A stretch of DNA of 64,000 nucleotides from Alteromonas sp. a30 (GCF_026788005.1 NZ_JABEPE010000010.1:62001-126000), one strand, 5' to 3'; positions 49,823 through 58,946 are shown, numbered from the stretch's first letter. Notes: generated from the letters alone by a model not told the origin. Program-made: numbers and translations.

Positions 49823-49840
49823 GTGACAGTTTTATTACAT
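49823..49840 (-). promoter_or_regulatory. Candidate Pho box upstream of the DUF3450-TonB operon
   Basis: On the minus strand: ATGTAAT-AAAA-CTGTCAC, repeats matching CTGTCAT at 5/7 and 6/7 on an 11-bp period. A -10-like TAAACT (49812-49807) follows exactly 10 bp downstream, as at phoB and ppk. It lies 72 bases upstream of the DUF3450 start codon. Confidence 0.7.
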
Positions 49841-49934
49841 TTAGATAAGCAGTTAGTGAAAACTCAAGAGCCTTAACTTATAGGCCTTTGAGCGCAAGCG
49901 CTATAGCGAATATTACACTTTTGTGTCAAATACA

Positions 49935-49959
49935 AAGCCCTGCGAAAATTGCAGGGCTT
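49935..49959 (-). terminator. Terminator after the second TonB-dependent receptor
   Basis: AAGCCCTGC (49935-49943) pairs with GCAGGGCTT (49951-49959). On the minus strand T-rich sequence follows (TGTATTTG). It isolates the receptor transcript from the downstream DUF3450 operon. Confidence 0.7.
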
Positions 49960-50047
49960 GTGATATGTGAAGGGATTCTGGTCAACGCCTTTCGTTAAAG
50001 AAAGTCTTGAACCGTTATGCCGATTTTAAGCCTTTCGCAATTGCGGT

Positions 50048-52690
50048 TTAGAATTGGCGTTTGTAAGACACACTGAATCCAATACCGCGCGTTTCAGAAC
50101 GTAAAGTCACGCCTTCGAATTGCAATTCTTTATCTTCATCAAGAATATTTTGCACCTTAAACTTCAACGTAGAATTGAAATCGGGGTAGTAGGTGTAAAC
50201 CAAATCTAATGAATGGAACGGTTGCTCAAAGCTGTCATCGAAAAAGTCGATGCCCGGTATGATAATACGCTCACCAAACACGTTATACACCAATGAAGCA
50301 GAGTGGTTGCCATCGTCAGAATCGTAACCTACGTTCATGTTCAATACGTATTCAGAGTGACCTGTTAAGCGACGCTCTAAGTTAGTGATAGAAGCAGAAA
50401 CACCGGTTTGCTCAACAATGTTTTGTCTGTCTAAAGTAATTTCAGAATCGCTTAAGGTTAAGTTACCGCTAACAAACAAGTTATCCCAAATACCGTCATT
50501 GCTGATAAAGGTTAAATCCTGTAAGAATTCCACTTCCACACCATACACTTCACCGGTTTCTGCGTTCGCGATACGCACTAATGGCGGGCCATCCTGTGCT
50601 GGAGACTGAACCGATTCGATGGGGTCTATCATATCCTTGTAGAATAAAGCCACAGATAAGTTGTTACCTGTATCGGAGTACCATTCCCAACGAATATCGT
50701 AGTTTTTAATAGACGTGGTTCTTAGGCCCGGCGTTCCCCCGACTGGGAAGTCGGTCAATGGGTCGATATACGTAGCCGCAGACACTTCACGAATATCCGG
50801 GCGCACAACAGTTTCACCATAGCCAAAACGCAACTGCATTTCTGGGTTGATGGTGTACGTTAACGCCAATGATGGGTAGAAGTCGTCTTCCACAAATACC
50901 AAGCTTTCTAATTCGCCGTCTGCAACATCAAATTGATTGGTGCGCGGATCGAACGGCGCAACCGCTTGACGATAGTCTTCCCAACGTACACCACCACTGA
51001 ATCGCCACTTATTGTTAAAGAACAAATCGGCTTCAAAGTAATACGCATCAATTTTCTGGCCTGAAGCGTAATCATCGCCGGGGATTGTGGTATCGGTTAG
51101 CAATGGCACAGTAGAAAGTTCTGCGTTATCAAGGAACGAATCACTGAAAATATCACCGAAACGATGGCCTTCTAGGTCAGATGAATTTGCGATACCACGG
51201 GTGTTGACGTCGAAGCGGCGGTTTTCCGCTTTACGTGATTTGGTGACAAAATCAGCACCGACTTTAAACTCCATTTCCCAGTTTTCGATTGAAACAGGGT
51301 AGTTAAGATTCCAGCCGTAGTTTTCAACACGGTCGTGCAATACTTGGAATTGATAACGCGCAGCAGTACGCGCATTAGTCAACGAGCTTTCGTTAACGCG
51401 ATCGTAAATGCCATCTAGGTTTTCATCATCAAGTAAGAAACGCACGGTAACATTACCCGGCGCTCGACGGCTTGAGCGGCCTAGCGAGTAGTACCAGTCA
51501 AATCCGGCAAAATTGAAATCGGTAAAAGTGTGTTGACCGCGCACTTGGTTGGTAAATAACTGACGTTCTTCGTAAACCACTTCGTATTCACGAATTCGTT
51601 GGTTATCAATCAACTGAATATTATTGGTATTACCAATTTTGTCTTTTAGACGATCATTAGTATCGTTAAGAGCAACGGTACTGAAATCGATGCGGTGATG
51701 GCGCTTGTAATCGATACCAAAGTTCGCCATGCCTGACCATTTAACCGAATGTTCGGTGTTATCAACTTCATCGAAGAAACGCACTAAAACGATTTCATCA
51801 CCGTTACGTTGTGGTTGCTCACCTAAATATTCTTCGGAAACCGTCCAAGTATTATCGTAACCACCCGCAATCAGAAAGCCATAACGAATGTCGTCATTGA
51901 AATCAAAACGGTTACCCGCTGAAAAGCCAAAGCCGTAATCTGGGTCAACGCTTTGCAATTCTGGATCGTAGTTACGGTTCACATCTTTTAAAATGCTTCT
52001 TGCCTCTTCAACCGACACGTTATCTAAAAACTGTAAGCTGTCCCAACGATCAACGATGGACTGTGGCGCAGCGCGTGTGCCATCATCTTCACCGTTAAAA
52101 TCACTGCCGCCGTCATATTGAATCGCGTCACCGAAGTTATCGGAATTACCACCTAACTTTGCGCTCAAATTAAAAACGAAGTCATCTGGGATGGTTTTCA
52201 AGCGAATATCAACGTTACCGCCACCAAATGCCGCAGGCATGGAGGGTGAGTAAGATTTTTGAACCGATAAGCTTTCGATAATGTCGGACGGGAATAAATC
52301 CAACGGAATAACCGAGCGTGTCGGGTCAGGACTTGGTACAGAACTGCCATTTAATTGGGTACTTGAATAACGCTCACCCAGTCCACGAACGTAAATAAAT
52401 TTTCCATCAACCAATGTTAAACCAGTTACACGACGCAAGGCTGCTGCCGCATCGCTGTCACCCGTACGAGAGATTTGCTCAGCGCCTAAAATATCTGCAA
52501 CAAACGCTTGTTCTTTACGTTCTTGCAAAACCGCCGTTGCGCTGCCTTTTAGTCTTGTACCTACTGCGACAACTTCTTCAAGAATTTGGTCTTCCTCTTG
52601 CGCCTGCAAAGCCACAGGTTGAGAGCCTATGCCTGCAATAATGGCCAAAGTAATCTTAGCGAGAGGGTACCTTTTCACACGCGTAGTCAT
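50048..52690 (-). CDS. TonB-dependent outer-membrane receptor paired with surface lipoprotein
   Basis: 880-residue receptor: signal peptide to about residue 31 (ALQAQ), TonB-box-like ILEEVVAVGTRLK, plug (LRRVTGLTLVDGKFIYVRGL, LNGSSVPSPDPTRSVIPLDLFPS), then a barrel ending in SYKRQF with the terminal aromatic. The plug has the extended YVRGLGERYS motif common in large-substrate marine receptors. It lies 107 bases after the lipoprotein gene on the same strand and is probably cotranscribed, as receptor plus surface-lipoprotein pairs usually are. Flanked by the TonB2 operon and phoBR. Substrate unknown; a phosphorus compound is inferred only from context. Confidence 0.93.
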   Translation of the reverse strand: MTTRVKRYPLAKITLAIIAGIGSQPVALQAQEEDQILEEVVAVGTRLKGSATAVLQERKEQAFVADILGAEQISRTGDSDAAAALRRVTGLTLVDGKFIYVRGLGERYSSTQLNGSSVPSPDPTRSVIPLDLFPSDIIESLSVQKSYSPSMPAAFGGGNVDIRLKTIPDDFVFNLSAKLGGNSDNFGDAIQYDGGSDFNGEDDGTRAAPQSIVDRWDSLQFLDNVSVEEARSILKDVNRNYDPELQSVDPDYGFGFSAGNRFDFNDDIRYGFLIAGGYDNTWTVSEEYLGEQPQRNGDEIVLVRFFDEVDNTEHSVKWSGMANFGIDYKRHHRIDFSTVALNDTNDRLKDKIGNTNNIQLIDNQRIREYEVVYEERQLFTNQVRGQHTFTDFNFAGFDWYYSLGRSSRRAPGNVTVRFLLDDENLDGIYDRVNESSLTNARTAARYQFQVLHDRVENYGWNLNYPVSIENWEMEFKVGADFVTKSRKAENRRFDVNTRGIANSSDLEGHRFGDIFSDSFLDNAELSTVPLLTDTTIPGDDYASGQKIDAYYFEADLFFNNKWRFSGGVRWEDYRQAVAPFDPRTNQFDVADGELESLVFVEDDFYPSLALTYTINPEMQLRFGYGETVVRPDIREVSAATYIDPLTDFPVGGTPGLRTTSIKNYDIRWEWYSDTGNNLSVALFYKDMIDPIESVQSPAQDGPPLVRIANAETGEVYGVEVEFLQDLTFISNDGIWDNLFVSGNLTLSDSEITLDRQNIVEQTGVSASITNLERRLTGHSEYVLNMNVGYDSDDGNHSASLVYNVFGERIIIPGIDFFDDSFEQPFHSLDLVYTYYPDFNSTLKFKVQNILDEDKELQFEGVTLRSETRGIGFSVSYKRQF

Positions 52691-52742
52691 TTGTTACCTC
52701 ATGAGAAATCGAATACTAAAAATTTCAGGCGCTTTTTACGAC

Positions 52743-52768
52743 AAGTGCGCTGCAACCGCAACGCACTT
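52743..52768 (-). other. Intercistronic hairpin between lipoprotein and receptor genes
   Basis: AAGTGCG (52743-52749) and CGCACTT (52762-52768) with an inner TGC/GCA pairing. On the minus strand it falls about 30 bases after the lipoprotein stop, where it could attenuate transcription or stabilise the lipoprotein message relative to the receptor. Confidence 0.5.
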
Positions 52769-52797
52769 TTGTCTTTTATTTGAAAGCGCTCTGAGGC

Positions 52798-55539
52798 TTA
52801 CTCAAGACCGACTGTCCAACCAGCTGTCCAGTTATTACCCGCTTCAACCGCACCAACGAAGGTTACGTCGTCGAAGAAAGTGTCGCCAGAGAAGTCTTTC
52901 GCTGTGCCTTGATAAATGGTGAAGATACCGTCTAACACTGCGGCGCGATCTGCGGCGACAGCATTGTTAGTTTGGGTATTCAAGAACCAGCTTTCTAGGT
53001 CAACTGCGCCCGTTGCATTCTTGAAGTTTTCGCCGTTTTCACAGGCGATAACAGAGTTAGTGAAAGTAATCGTACCGTCACCTAAGTTCGCTTGGCTTTC
53101 TGCAATGTTTTCCACTTCGAAACATTCACCCATGCCCGCAGGACCCGTAATCACGAAGTTAGCGAGTTGTGCGCCTGTACCTTCACGAAGGTAAACACCC
53201 TCTGAATCGTCTTCACCGTCGAAGTTGTTACCAATGATAGTCATGTTGGCAATTGACGGGTTAGATTGAGGTTGAATGTCTGGTGTTGAGCCATCGTTAT
53301 CCGCTTCGATAGCACGGTTTGCATCAGAGTCATCAGATGCTTGCTTAACCAATACGTATTGCAATTTACCTTGGAAACCGTTGTCCCAATCTACGCTGTC
53401 GTCTTGGTTATCCGTTAATACGATGTATTTCGCGTTCACGTTACCGCCGAAGAACTCAATACCGTCATCCGCGTTTTGGTGAACTTGAATGTACTCAACC
53501 GTTGTGCCTGAGCCAACACCACCAAAGGTGATACCGTTAAGTTCGTTGTCTGGTGCAATTTCAAAACCTGCATGCTTAACGCGAACATAGCGAAGCACAC
53601 CGGAGTTATCGTCGGTAGCTGTACCGCCGAATACCGCGCCTTCTTCTACACCTTCAACTTGGAGCGCGCAGTCAGAGCCATCAACCGGACACTTGTTAGA
53701 AGGGGCATTGCCCAGTAACACGATGCCGCCCCATTGACCTGCTGCCGTTACATCACCGGTGATGTCTTGGCTAGAAGTGAAGGTAATGGGGTTGGAAGCG
53801 GTGCCTTCTGCGTTGATTTTTGAATCACGGCTAACCACTAAGTAATCGTTACCAGAACGACCAAATACCGTTACCCCCGGTTCAATAGTTAAGGTTGCAC
53901 TGTCAGCTTTATCGCCACCGACAAATACCGCACCAGAAAGTGCATAGTGGTTGCCGGCTGTTAACGTCATATCGGAGGTAATGCGACCAGAAATTTGACA
54001 CGTTGTTACGCCAGCAACTGGAGAGATTGCGGTTGTGCCAGTCGGACAACCTGCAACAGGTGCCGCAGCAGTTACTTCACCACCGCCAAAGCCAAATGCC
54101 CAACCTTGACGCCAATCGTCTGAACCAACTGCACCAATGAAGTCTGTTACATCGAAGAAGCCGTCAACTTGAGATGCGTCGGTACCTGTACCTAACAATG
54201 GAGAACCTGCAAGTGGTGCACCGTCGTTACCTAACATCACTGCGGTAGAAATCGAGTTGCCTGTTTGTGTGTTTAAGAACCAATCTTCTAGGTCAACCGC
54301 GCCACTCGCATTTTTAAAGTTTTCGCCGTTGCTACACGCGATAACAGAGTTAGCAATAGTGATAGTGCCATCAGCAAGGTTTGCTTGGCTTTCTGCGATG
54401 TTTTCAACTTCTAAACATTCGCCCATTTCAGAAGGACCAGTAATCACCATGTTATAGATTTGCGCACCCGTACCTTCACGTAGGTAAACACCCTCTGAAT
54501 CGTCTTCACCGTCAAAGTTGTTACCAATAATGGTCAGGTTTGAAATGAATGGATTTGATTGAGGCTCGATGTCCGGCGTAGAACCGTCGTTATCCGCTTC
54601 AATACCACGGTTAGCGTCGCCTGCGTTTTTGTCGTGCTCAATATAAACGTATTGCATTTTACCGCGGAAACCGTTATCCCAGTCTACGCTGTCGTCTTGG
54701 TTGCCAGTTAACACGAGGTGTTTCGCTTGAACGTTGCCGCCGAAGAATTCAACGCCATCGTCTGCGTTAGCGTGAACTTGGATGTAATCAACGTTGGTAC
54801 CTGAACCAACACCACCGAATGTAATACCGTTTAATTCGTTATCTGGTGCAATTTCAAAACCGGCGAATTTCACTACAACATAGTTAAGTGAGCCCGAGCT
54901 GTCAGTGTCGTCTGTACCACCGAATACCGCGCCTTCTTCAACGCCTTCAACTTGAAGCGCGCAGTCAGACCCGTCAACAGGGCATTTATTTGATGGCGCA
55001 TTACCTAAAAGCACTAAACCGCCCCATTGGCCTGCTGCCGTGGCATCACCTACCACGTCTTGTAAAGAAGTCATGATGATGGGGTCGTTTGCAGTCCCTA
55101 CCGCTTCAATTTTTGAATCACGGCTAACCACTAAGTAATCGTTACCTGATTGACCGAAAACAACGGTCCCTTCTTCAACAGTCAGCGTGGCGCTGTCTGC
55201 TTTGTCGTTACCAACAAATACCGCACCCGAAATCGCATACATTGCGTCGTTGCTAAGCACCGTGTCTTCAGTAATACGACCAGAAATAACTTGAACTGTT
55301 ACCGTTTGACCTAACGCACTGGATACGGCTTGGCTTAAGCCTGCATTAAACTCACCCGGTAAATCCGGTGTTGTAGGAGTCGTTGGCGTTGTCGGTGTTG
55401 TTGGAGTCGTTGGCGTAGCTGGAGGATTCGTTACACTGTTATCGATGTCACCTTCGTTGATATTAACATCGCCACCACAGCCAGCTAATGCAAGTGCTGC
55501 CGTAAGCGCAGAAATTTTAAATACGTTTTTAAATTCCAT
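52798..55539 (-). CDS. Internally duplicated beta-helix-like surface lipoprotein
   Basis: About 913 residues. The ATG at 55539 is chosen because GGAG precedes it and a lipoprotein signal follows directly, with lipobox ALAGC; an in-frame ATG at 55611 would bury the signal. After an acidic start come six Pro-Thr-Thr-like units (55365-55425), then two near-identical copies of a 340-residue domain (about 54258-55288 and 52963-53995), each with GAVFVG, DSATLT, GQWGG, GNAPSNKCPVDGSDCALQ and QDDSVDWDNGF, consistent with a right-handed beta-helix. It presumably sits on the outer membrane beside the TonB-dependent receptor and captures substrate. A candidate Pho box precedes it. Confidence 0.85.
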   Translation of the reverse strand: MEFKNVFKISALTAALALAGCGGDVNINEGDIDNSVTNPPATPTTPTTPTTPTTPTTPDLPGEFNAGLSQAVSSALGQTVTVQVISGRITEDTVLSNDAMYAISGAVFVGNDKADSATLTVEEGTVVFGQSGNDYLVVSRDSKIEAVGTANDPIIMTSLQDVVGDATAAGQWGGLVLLGNAPSNKCPVDGSDCALQVEGVEEGAVFGGTDDTDSSGSLNYVVVKFAGFEIAPDNELNGITFGGVGSGTNVDYIQVHANADDGVEFFGGNVQAKHLVLTGNQDDSVDWDNGFRGKMQYVYIEHDKNAGDANRGIEADNDGSTPDIEPQSNPFISNLTIIGNNFDGEDDSEGVYLREGTGAQIYNMVITGPSEMGECLEVENIAESQANLADGTITIANSVIACSNGENFKNASGAVDLEDWFLNTQTGNSISTAVMLGNDGAPLAGSPLLGTGTDASQVDGFFDVTDFIGAVGSDDWRQGWAFGFGGGEVTAAAPVAGCPTGTTAISPVAGVTTCQISGRITSDMTLTAGNHYALSGAVFVGGDKADSATLTIEPGVTVFGRSGNDYLVVSRDSKINAEGTASNPITFTSSQDITGDVTAAGQWGGIVLLGNAPSNKCPVDGSDCALQVEGVEEGAVFGGTATDDNSGVLRYVRVKHAGFEIAPDNELNGITFGGVGSGTTVEYIQVHQNADDGIEFFGGNVNAKYIVLTDNQDDSVDWDNGFQGKLQYVLVKQASDDSDANRAIEADNDGSTPDIQPQSNPSIANMTIIGNNFDGEDDSEGVYLREGTGAQLANFVITGPAGMGECFEVENIAESQANLGDGTITFTNSVIACENGENFKNATGAVDLESWFLNTQTNNAVAADRAAVLDGIFTIYQGTAKDFSGDTFFDDVTFVGAVEAGNNWTAGWTVGLE
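52963..55288 (-). repeat. Tandem domain duplication within the lipoprotein gene
   Basis: Two copies of about 1030 bases, roughly 54258-55288 and 52963-53995, encode the same domain with very high similarity. Runs such as GNAPSNKCPVDGSDCALQVE are identical in both copies at protein level. The similarity suggests a recent duplication or gene conversion and could allow copy loss by recombination. Confidence 0.85.
55365..55425 (-). repeat. Pro-Thr-Thr coding minisatellite
   Basis: A short tandem repeat of 9-base units encoding the PTT linker after the lipoprotein anchor. Such repeats expand and contract; length probably varies between strains. Confidence 0.75.
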
Positions 55540-55604
55540 TAGTGTGCTCCAATTCGGAATTTTAGATTGTGAGAAAATTCTGGCGCAAAGCCTATCGGAC
55601 AACT

Positions 55605-55622
55605 GTGACACATTTGTTACAA
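55605..55622 (-). promoter_or_regulatory. Weak candidate Pho box upstream of the lipoprotein gene
   Basis: On the minus strand TTGTAAC-AAAT-GTGTCAC (4/7 and 5/7 to CTGTCAT), with TAGGCT 10 bp downstream as a poor -10. A dyad ACATTTGT/ACAAATGT (55610-55641) overlaps it, so another regulator could bind instead. Confidence 0.4.
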
Positions 55623-55698
55623 GCGAAACCTGTCACAAATGTTTAATAGATATACATCGGATTTAGCCCAAAGAATCCGCTATGGAGGGGGAAAAAAG

Positions 55699-56517
55699 TT
55701 ACTGATTGAAGGTGCGAAACCACTTGGTGATCACGTATTTTTCGCCATTTTTTACCGGATGAGCATGATGTATGGTCATGGGATTGACCGTGCCATTCGG
55801 CAGCAAATTATTCCACACGAGAGCCGTACCTTGTTCCGGCTTCACCGCATGATTTAATGCAATAAACTCAGTTTCGCCGCCTAACTCAACGCGGTTCAAA
55901 TAAATCATGCAAGTCCATGTGCGTTGGCCTCGAACAGTAGCATGCTGACGAAACGCCTCTGTGCCGGGTTCAAAATAGTCAGTATGTGCTTTGAACTCTT
56001 GCCCAAGTTGATAACGCTGCGCTTGCATCACCTCGGTTTCGCCGATACCAAGCTGTAGCAAAGACACAATTTTTTGCTCCACAGCGCCAACAATGGGTGC
56101 ATCCAAAAACGTTAAATTACAGGTAGTGGAAGTACGATGAGACGCATACCCAGACTCTGCGGCAATCGTCGAAGGCGTAAACCGATTGTCGGTGGCACGA
56201 ATAATTGCATTACACTCATCTGCGCTTAAAAAGTCTGGGAAAGAGTACAGCTGGATTTGATGCCCCACACCTAACGCCTTGCCAATGTCGCGATATTCAA
56301 ATGCCGCGTTATTTAAAAATGCCGGTTTAGATAACTTAAGATAAAAATCATCATTCAACGGACTTTTTACCGACGCAGGTAAATTGCTCCCCAGCACCGC
56401 TTTTGCATCTTCAAAACGAAAGCCATTTTGCATTAATGTCGATAGAATTTCGGTTGCAGAGGTGCCATTTAACAACGCCTTGAGTACCCAGTTTTTCCAT
56501 TGCACCGGTAAAGCCAT
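55699..56517 (-). CDS. Prolyl 4-hydroxylase-like 2-oxoglutarate/Fe(II) oxygenase
   Basis: 272-residue protein; the C-terminal 190 residues form a double-stranded beta-helix dioxygenase of the prolyl hydroxylase alpha-subunit type. Iron ligands H178 and D180 (KAHTDYFEP) and a distal His (H250 is the best candidate in TIHHAHPVKNGEK), with the 2-oxoglutarate-binding Lys K260 and R268. The N-terminal 80 residues are helical and unrecognised. It lies 16 bases after the pstS-like gene, so it is apparently transcribed with phoB-phoR-pstS. Substrate unknown; its place in a phosphate operon is unusual. Confidence 0.87.
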   Translation of the reverse strand: MALPVQWKNWVLKALLNGTSATEILSTLMQNGFRFEDAKAVLGSNLPASVKSPLNDDFYLKLSKPAFLNNAAFEYRDIGKALGVGHQIQLYSFPDFLSADECNAIIRATDNRFTPSTIAAESGYASHRTSTTCNLTFLDAPIVGAVEQKIVSLLQLGIGETEVMQAQRYQLGQEFKAHTDYFEPGTEAFRQHATVRGQRTWTCMIYLNRVELGGETEFIALNHAVKPEQGTALVWNNLLPNGTVNPMTIHHAHPVKNGEKYVITKWFRTFNQ

Positions 56518-56533
56518 AATCGAATCAACACCT

Positions 56534-57523
56534 TTATCGCCGCAGCAAATTCAACTGACGTTTAACAGTCACTTCAGGAACACTCACGTACCCGCCCTGC
56601 CTAACCAAAGACTGCCCTTCATCAGATAAAATAAAGCGAAGAAATTCATTGGTGATAAACGGAAGCGGCTCTTGTGGTGCTTTATTGATAATCAAAAATA
56701 AGGTTCGCGACAGTGGGTATTCCCCGCTGGCAATGCTTTCTGAGGAGGGTGGAATATATGTATCGCCACTGGATTTAATGGGCAACACCTTCACACCCGA
56801 ATAAGTATATCCAAAAGCTGCATACCCCAAACCGCCGGGTGAAAATGCGACAGACTGAATAATGGATGCCGAGCTTGGCATTTCATTCACATTGGCTTTG
56901 AAGTCGCCACGACACAAAGCGAGTTGTTTGAATAACCCATAAGTACCGGATACCGAATTTCGTCCAAAGAGCTTCATTGGCAAGCTCTTTTGCTTGTTAT
57001 CACCGATTTGCTGCCAGTTGGTGATATTTTGGTTAGCCCCGCAATAGCGGGTCATCGAAAAAATAGCATCCACTTCTTGTAACGACAAACCTGTTACGGG
57101 GTTATCCAGCGACGTAAACAGCGTAATGGCATCCAAAGCTACTGTTAAGCGCTTTGGAGCATAACCAAACTTACGCCTGAAATATTCGACTTCACTTGCC
57201 TTTAATTCCCGGCTCATGGTGCCAATATTGGCCACCCCTTCTGTTAACGCTGTAGGTGCCGTTGCCGACCCCGTTGCTTGCATTTGAACATTAACATGGG
57301 GATAAATTTGCCGAAAATGTTGTGACCAAAGTGCCACCAACCCAGCCATCGTATCGGAACCAACAACGGTAACAGTTCCTGCTACACCCGCTTGTTTTTG
57401 ATAAGGCGCCGCAGTCACCGCGCCACCGCCCCAAATGCTGAGCATCAACATCCAACCCACTCGCTTGAGTAAGCAACGTGGAAGTGTGAAACGAAGGTAA
57501 GATGGCCACTGCATGTTAGTCAC
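56534..57523 (-). CDS. PstS-like phosphate-binding protein
   Basis: 329-residue periplasmic solute-binding protein: signal region up to AVTAA (about residue 39), then GTVTVVGSDTMAGLVALW and QATGSATAPTAL, the two-lobe PstS pattern with the phosphate-contacting SDTM, Thr/Ser and SRE segments (MSRELKASE), and SVSGTYGLF. It overlaps phoR by eight bases and so is cotranscribed with phoBR, not with the pstCAB genes about 21 kb away. It may serve those permeases or act as a sensor accessory. Same layout is known in Shewanella-type genomes. Confidence 0.9.
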   Translation of the reverse strand: MTNMQWPSYLRFTLPRCLLKRVGWMLMLSIWGGGAVTAAPYQKQAGVAGTVTVVGSDTMAGLVALWSQHFRQIYPHVNVQMQATGSATAPTALTEGVANIGTMSRELKASEVEYFRRKFGYAPKRLTVALDAITLFTSLDNPVTGLSLQEVDAIFSMTRYCGANQNITNWQQIGDNKQKSLPMKLFGRNSVSGTYGLFKQLALCRGDFKANVNEMPSSASIIQSVAFSPGGLGYAAFGYTYSGVKVLPIKSSGDTYIPPSSESIASGEYPLSRTLFLIINKAPQEPLPFITNEFLRFILSDEGQSLVRQGGYVSVPEVTVKRQLNLLRR

Positions 57524-58820
57524 GATTTACTGTCATATCTGCTTTGAAAACAAAAGAAAACTCACTGCCTTCACTCACGCGACTGGCAATGTCTAATTTC
57601 GAATTATGGTGTGATAATACATGCTTCACGATGGATAAACCTAATCCTGAGCCGCCGGTTTTTCTTGAACGTGCCTTATCCACTCGGTAAAAACGTTCGG
57701 TTAAGCGATTTAAATGTTCAGGGGCAATACCGTCGCCATTATCACGCACAGAAAAACGCGCACCATCGGGCAGATTATGCCAATCAACAACGATTTCACC
57801 GCCATTTGGTGTGTAATTAATGGCATTAAAAATAAGATTGGAAAATGCACTGCGTAGTTCCGTTTCCACACCTAACACAAGCAAGTTATTATCAATATTA
57901 AAACGAATTGTGTGCTGCTTGGTTTTATTGAGCGATAGGGTTTCAGTTTCGATCGCCTTTAACAACTTGGGTACGTCCACGGTTTTCTCGTAAACACGTT
58001 CAGAACTGGCCTCAATACGTGATAGCGTTAACAGCTCCTCTACTAAGTTCTGCATTCTCGTTGCTTGCGAGGCCATTTCGCTATGAGCTTTGCTCAGCAG
58101 TGCAGGCGGCATATCTACTTGGCCTTTAAACATTTCTAAATACCCAGTTAATACTGTTAACGGGGTACGTAATTCATGAGAAACATTAGCGACAAAATCT
58201 TTACGCATTTGCTCTAACTGGGAAATTTGAGTGACGTCACGAGCAATAAACAAGTAATGATTTTCACCATAAGGCATAACTCGGTACTCGAAGGTTTTGT
58301 CAACATTGGTCGGAGAAGGAATTTCCACTGGACGCTCGAAATTCCCCGCGTTAAAGAAAGCAACAAATTTAGGGTGACGGATAAGGTTATCTAAACGCCG
58401 CCCAGAATCTTCCGGCCACTTTAACCCAAGCTCTAAACGCGCTAATCGGTTACACCAGAAAATGTGTCCTTGATCATCTACCACAACCACCGCATCGGGC
58501 AGAGCCTCGGAGCCTTCTCGAAAACGACGGATAAGCAGACCCAATTGCTTACGTTTATTTCGCGCACGACGCTGGGAGTAATAAATGCCATCATAGATAT
58601 TACCAAGCACGCCTTTAGCATGAGGAGGCGTCATTTTTTTGCTATACCACAACCAACGATTTAACTGAAATAATCGCCAATAATTGGTAACAACCAGTGC
58701 CGTCATAAACCCAGCCCAAGCAAGCAGAGTATTATCAAAATAAGCACCAATCATGAGCACTAACAGCAGCAACGCCGCTAATTTGGCAATGTTTTTAAAC
58801 CAAGAAAATGGGTAGTACAC
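57516..58820 (-). CDS. phoR: Phosphate-regulon sensor histidine kinase PhoR
   Basis: Membrane histidine kinase that phosphorylates PhoB when phosphate is scarce. Two N-terminal hydrophobic segments (LAALLLLVLMIGAYF and WAGFMTALVVTNYW), a basic linker, a PAS domain (ALPDAVVVVDDQGHIFWCN), the H-box DFVANVSHELRTPLT, and ATPase motifs NLIFNAINYTP, DNGDGI and GGSGLGLSI. The GTG at 58820 after a GGGGG-like site is preferred because it starts at YYPFSWF next to the first helix; a TTG at 58871 would give 451 residues. It follows phoB and overlaps the pstS-like gene. Confidence 0.94.
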   Translation of the reverse strand: MYYPFSWFKNIAKLAALLLLVLMIGAYFDNTLLAWAGFMTALVVTNYWRLFQLNRWLWYSKKMTPPHAKGVLGNIYDGIYYSQRRARNKRKQLGLLIRRFREGSEALPDAVVVVDDQGHIFWCNRLARLELGLKWPEDSGRRLDNLIRHPKFVAFFNAGNFERPVEIPSPTNVDKTFEYRVMPYGENHYLFIARDVTQISQLEQMRKDFVANVSHELRTPLTVLTGYLEMFKGQVDMPPALLSKAHSEMASQATRMQNLVEELLTLSRIEASSERVYEKTVDVPKLLKAIETETLSLNKTKQHTIRFNIDNNLLVLGVETELRSAFSNLIFNAINYTPNGGEIVVDWHNLPDGARFSVRDNGDGIAPEHLNRLTERFYRVDKARSRKTGGSGLGLSIVKHVLSHHNSKLDIASRVSEGSEFSFVFKADMTVNRD

Positions 58821-58946
58821 GAGTAAAGTCGCCCCCTTGGAGCTTAAATGCAACAACCTATTTGTGCACAAGTGGATAAAAAAGTGAGGCTTATCTCAGT
58901 GATTTTTTATCGGTCATTGCAGAATAAAACCAATAGACAGAATAGA

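Noticed and set aside
57530-57550. CTGTCAT sequence at the end of phoR
   Set aside because: Only a single half-site on the plus strand within coding sequence, with no gene positioned to use it.
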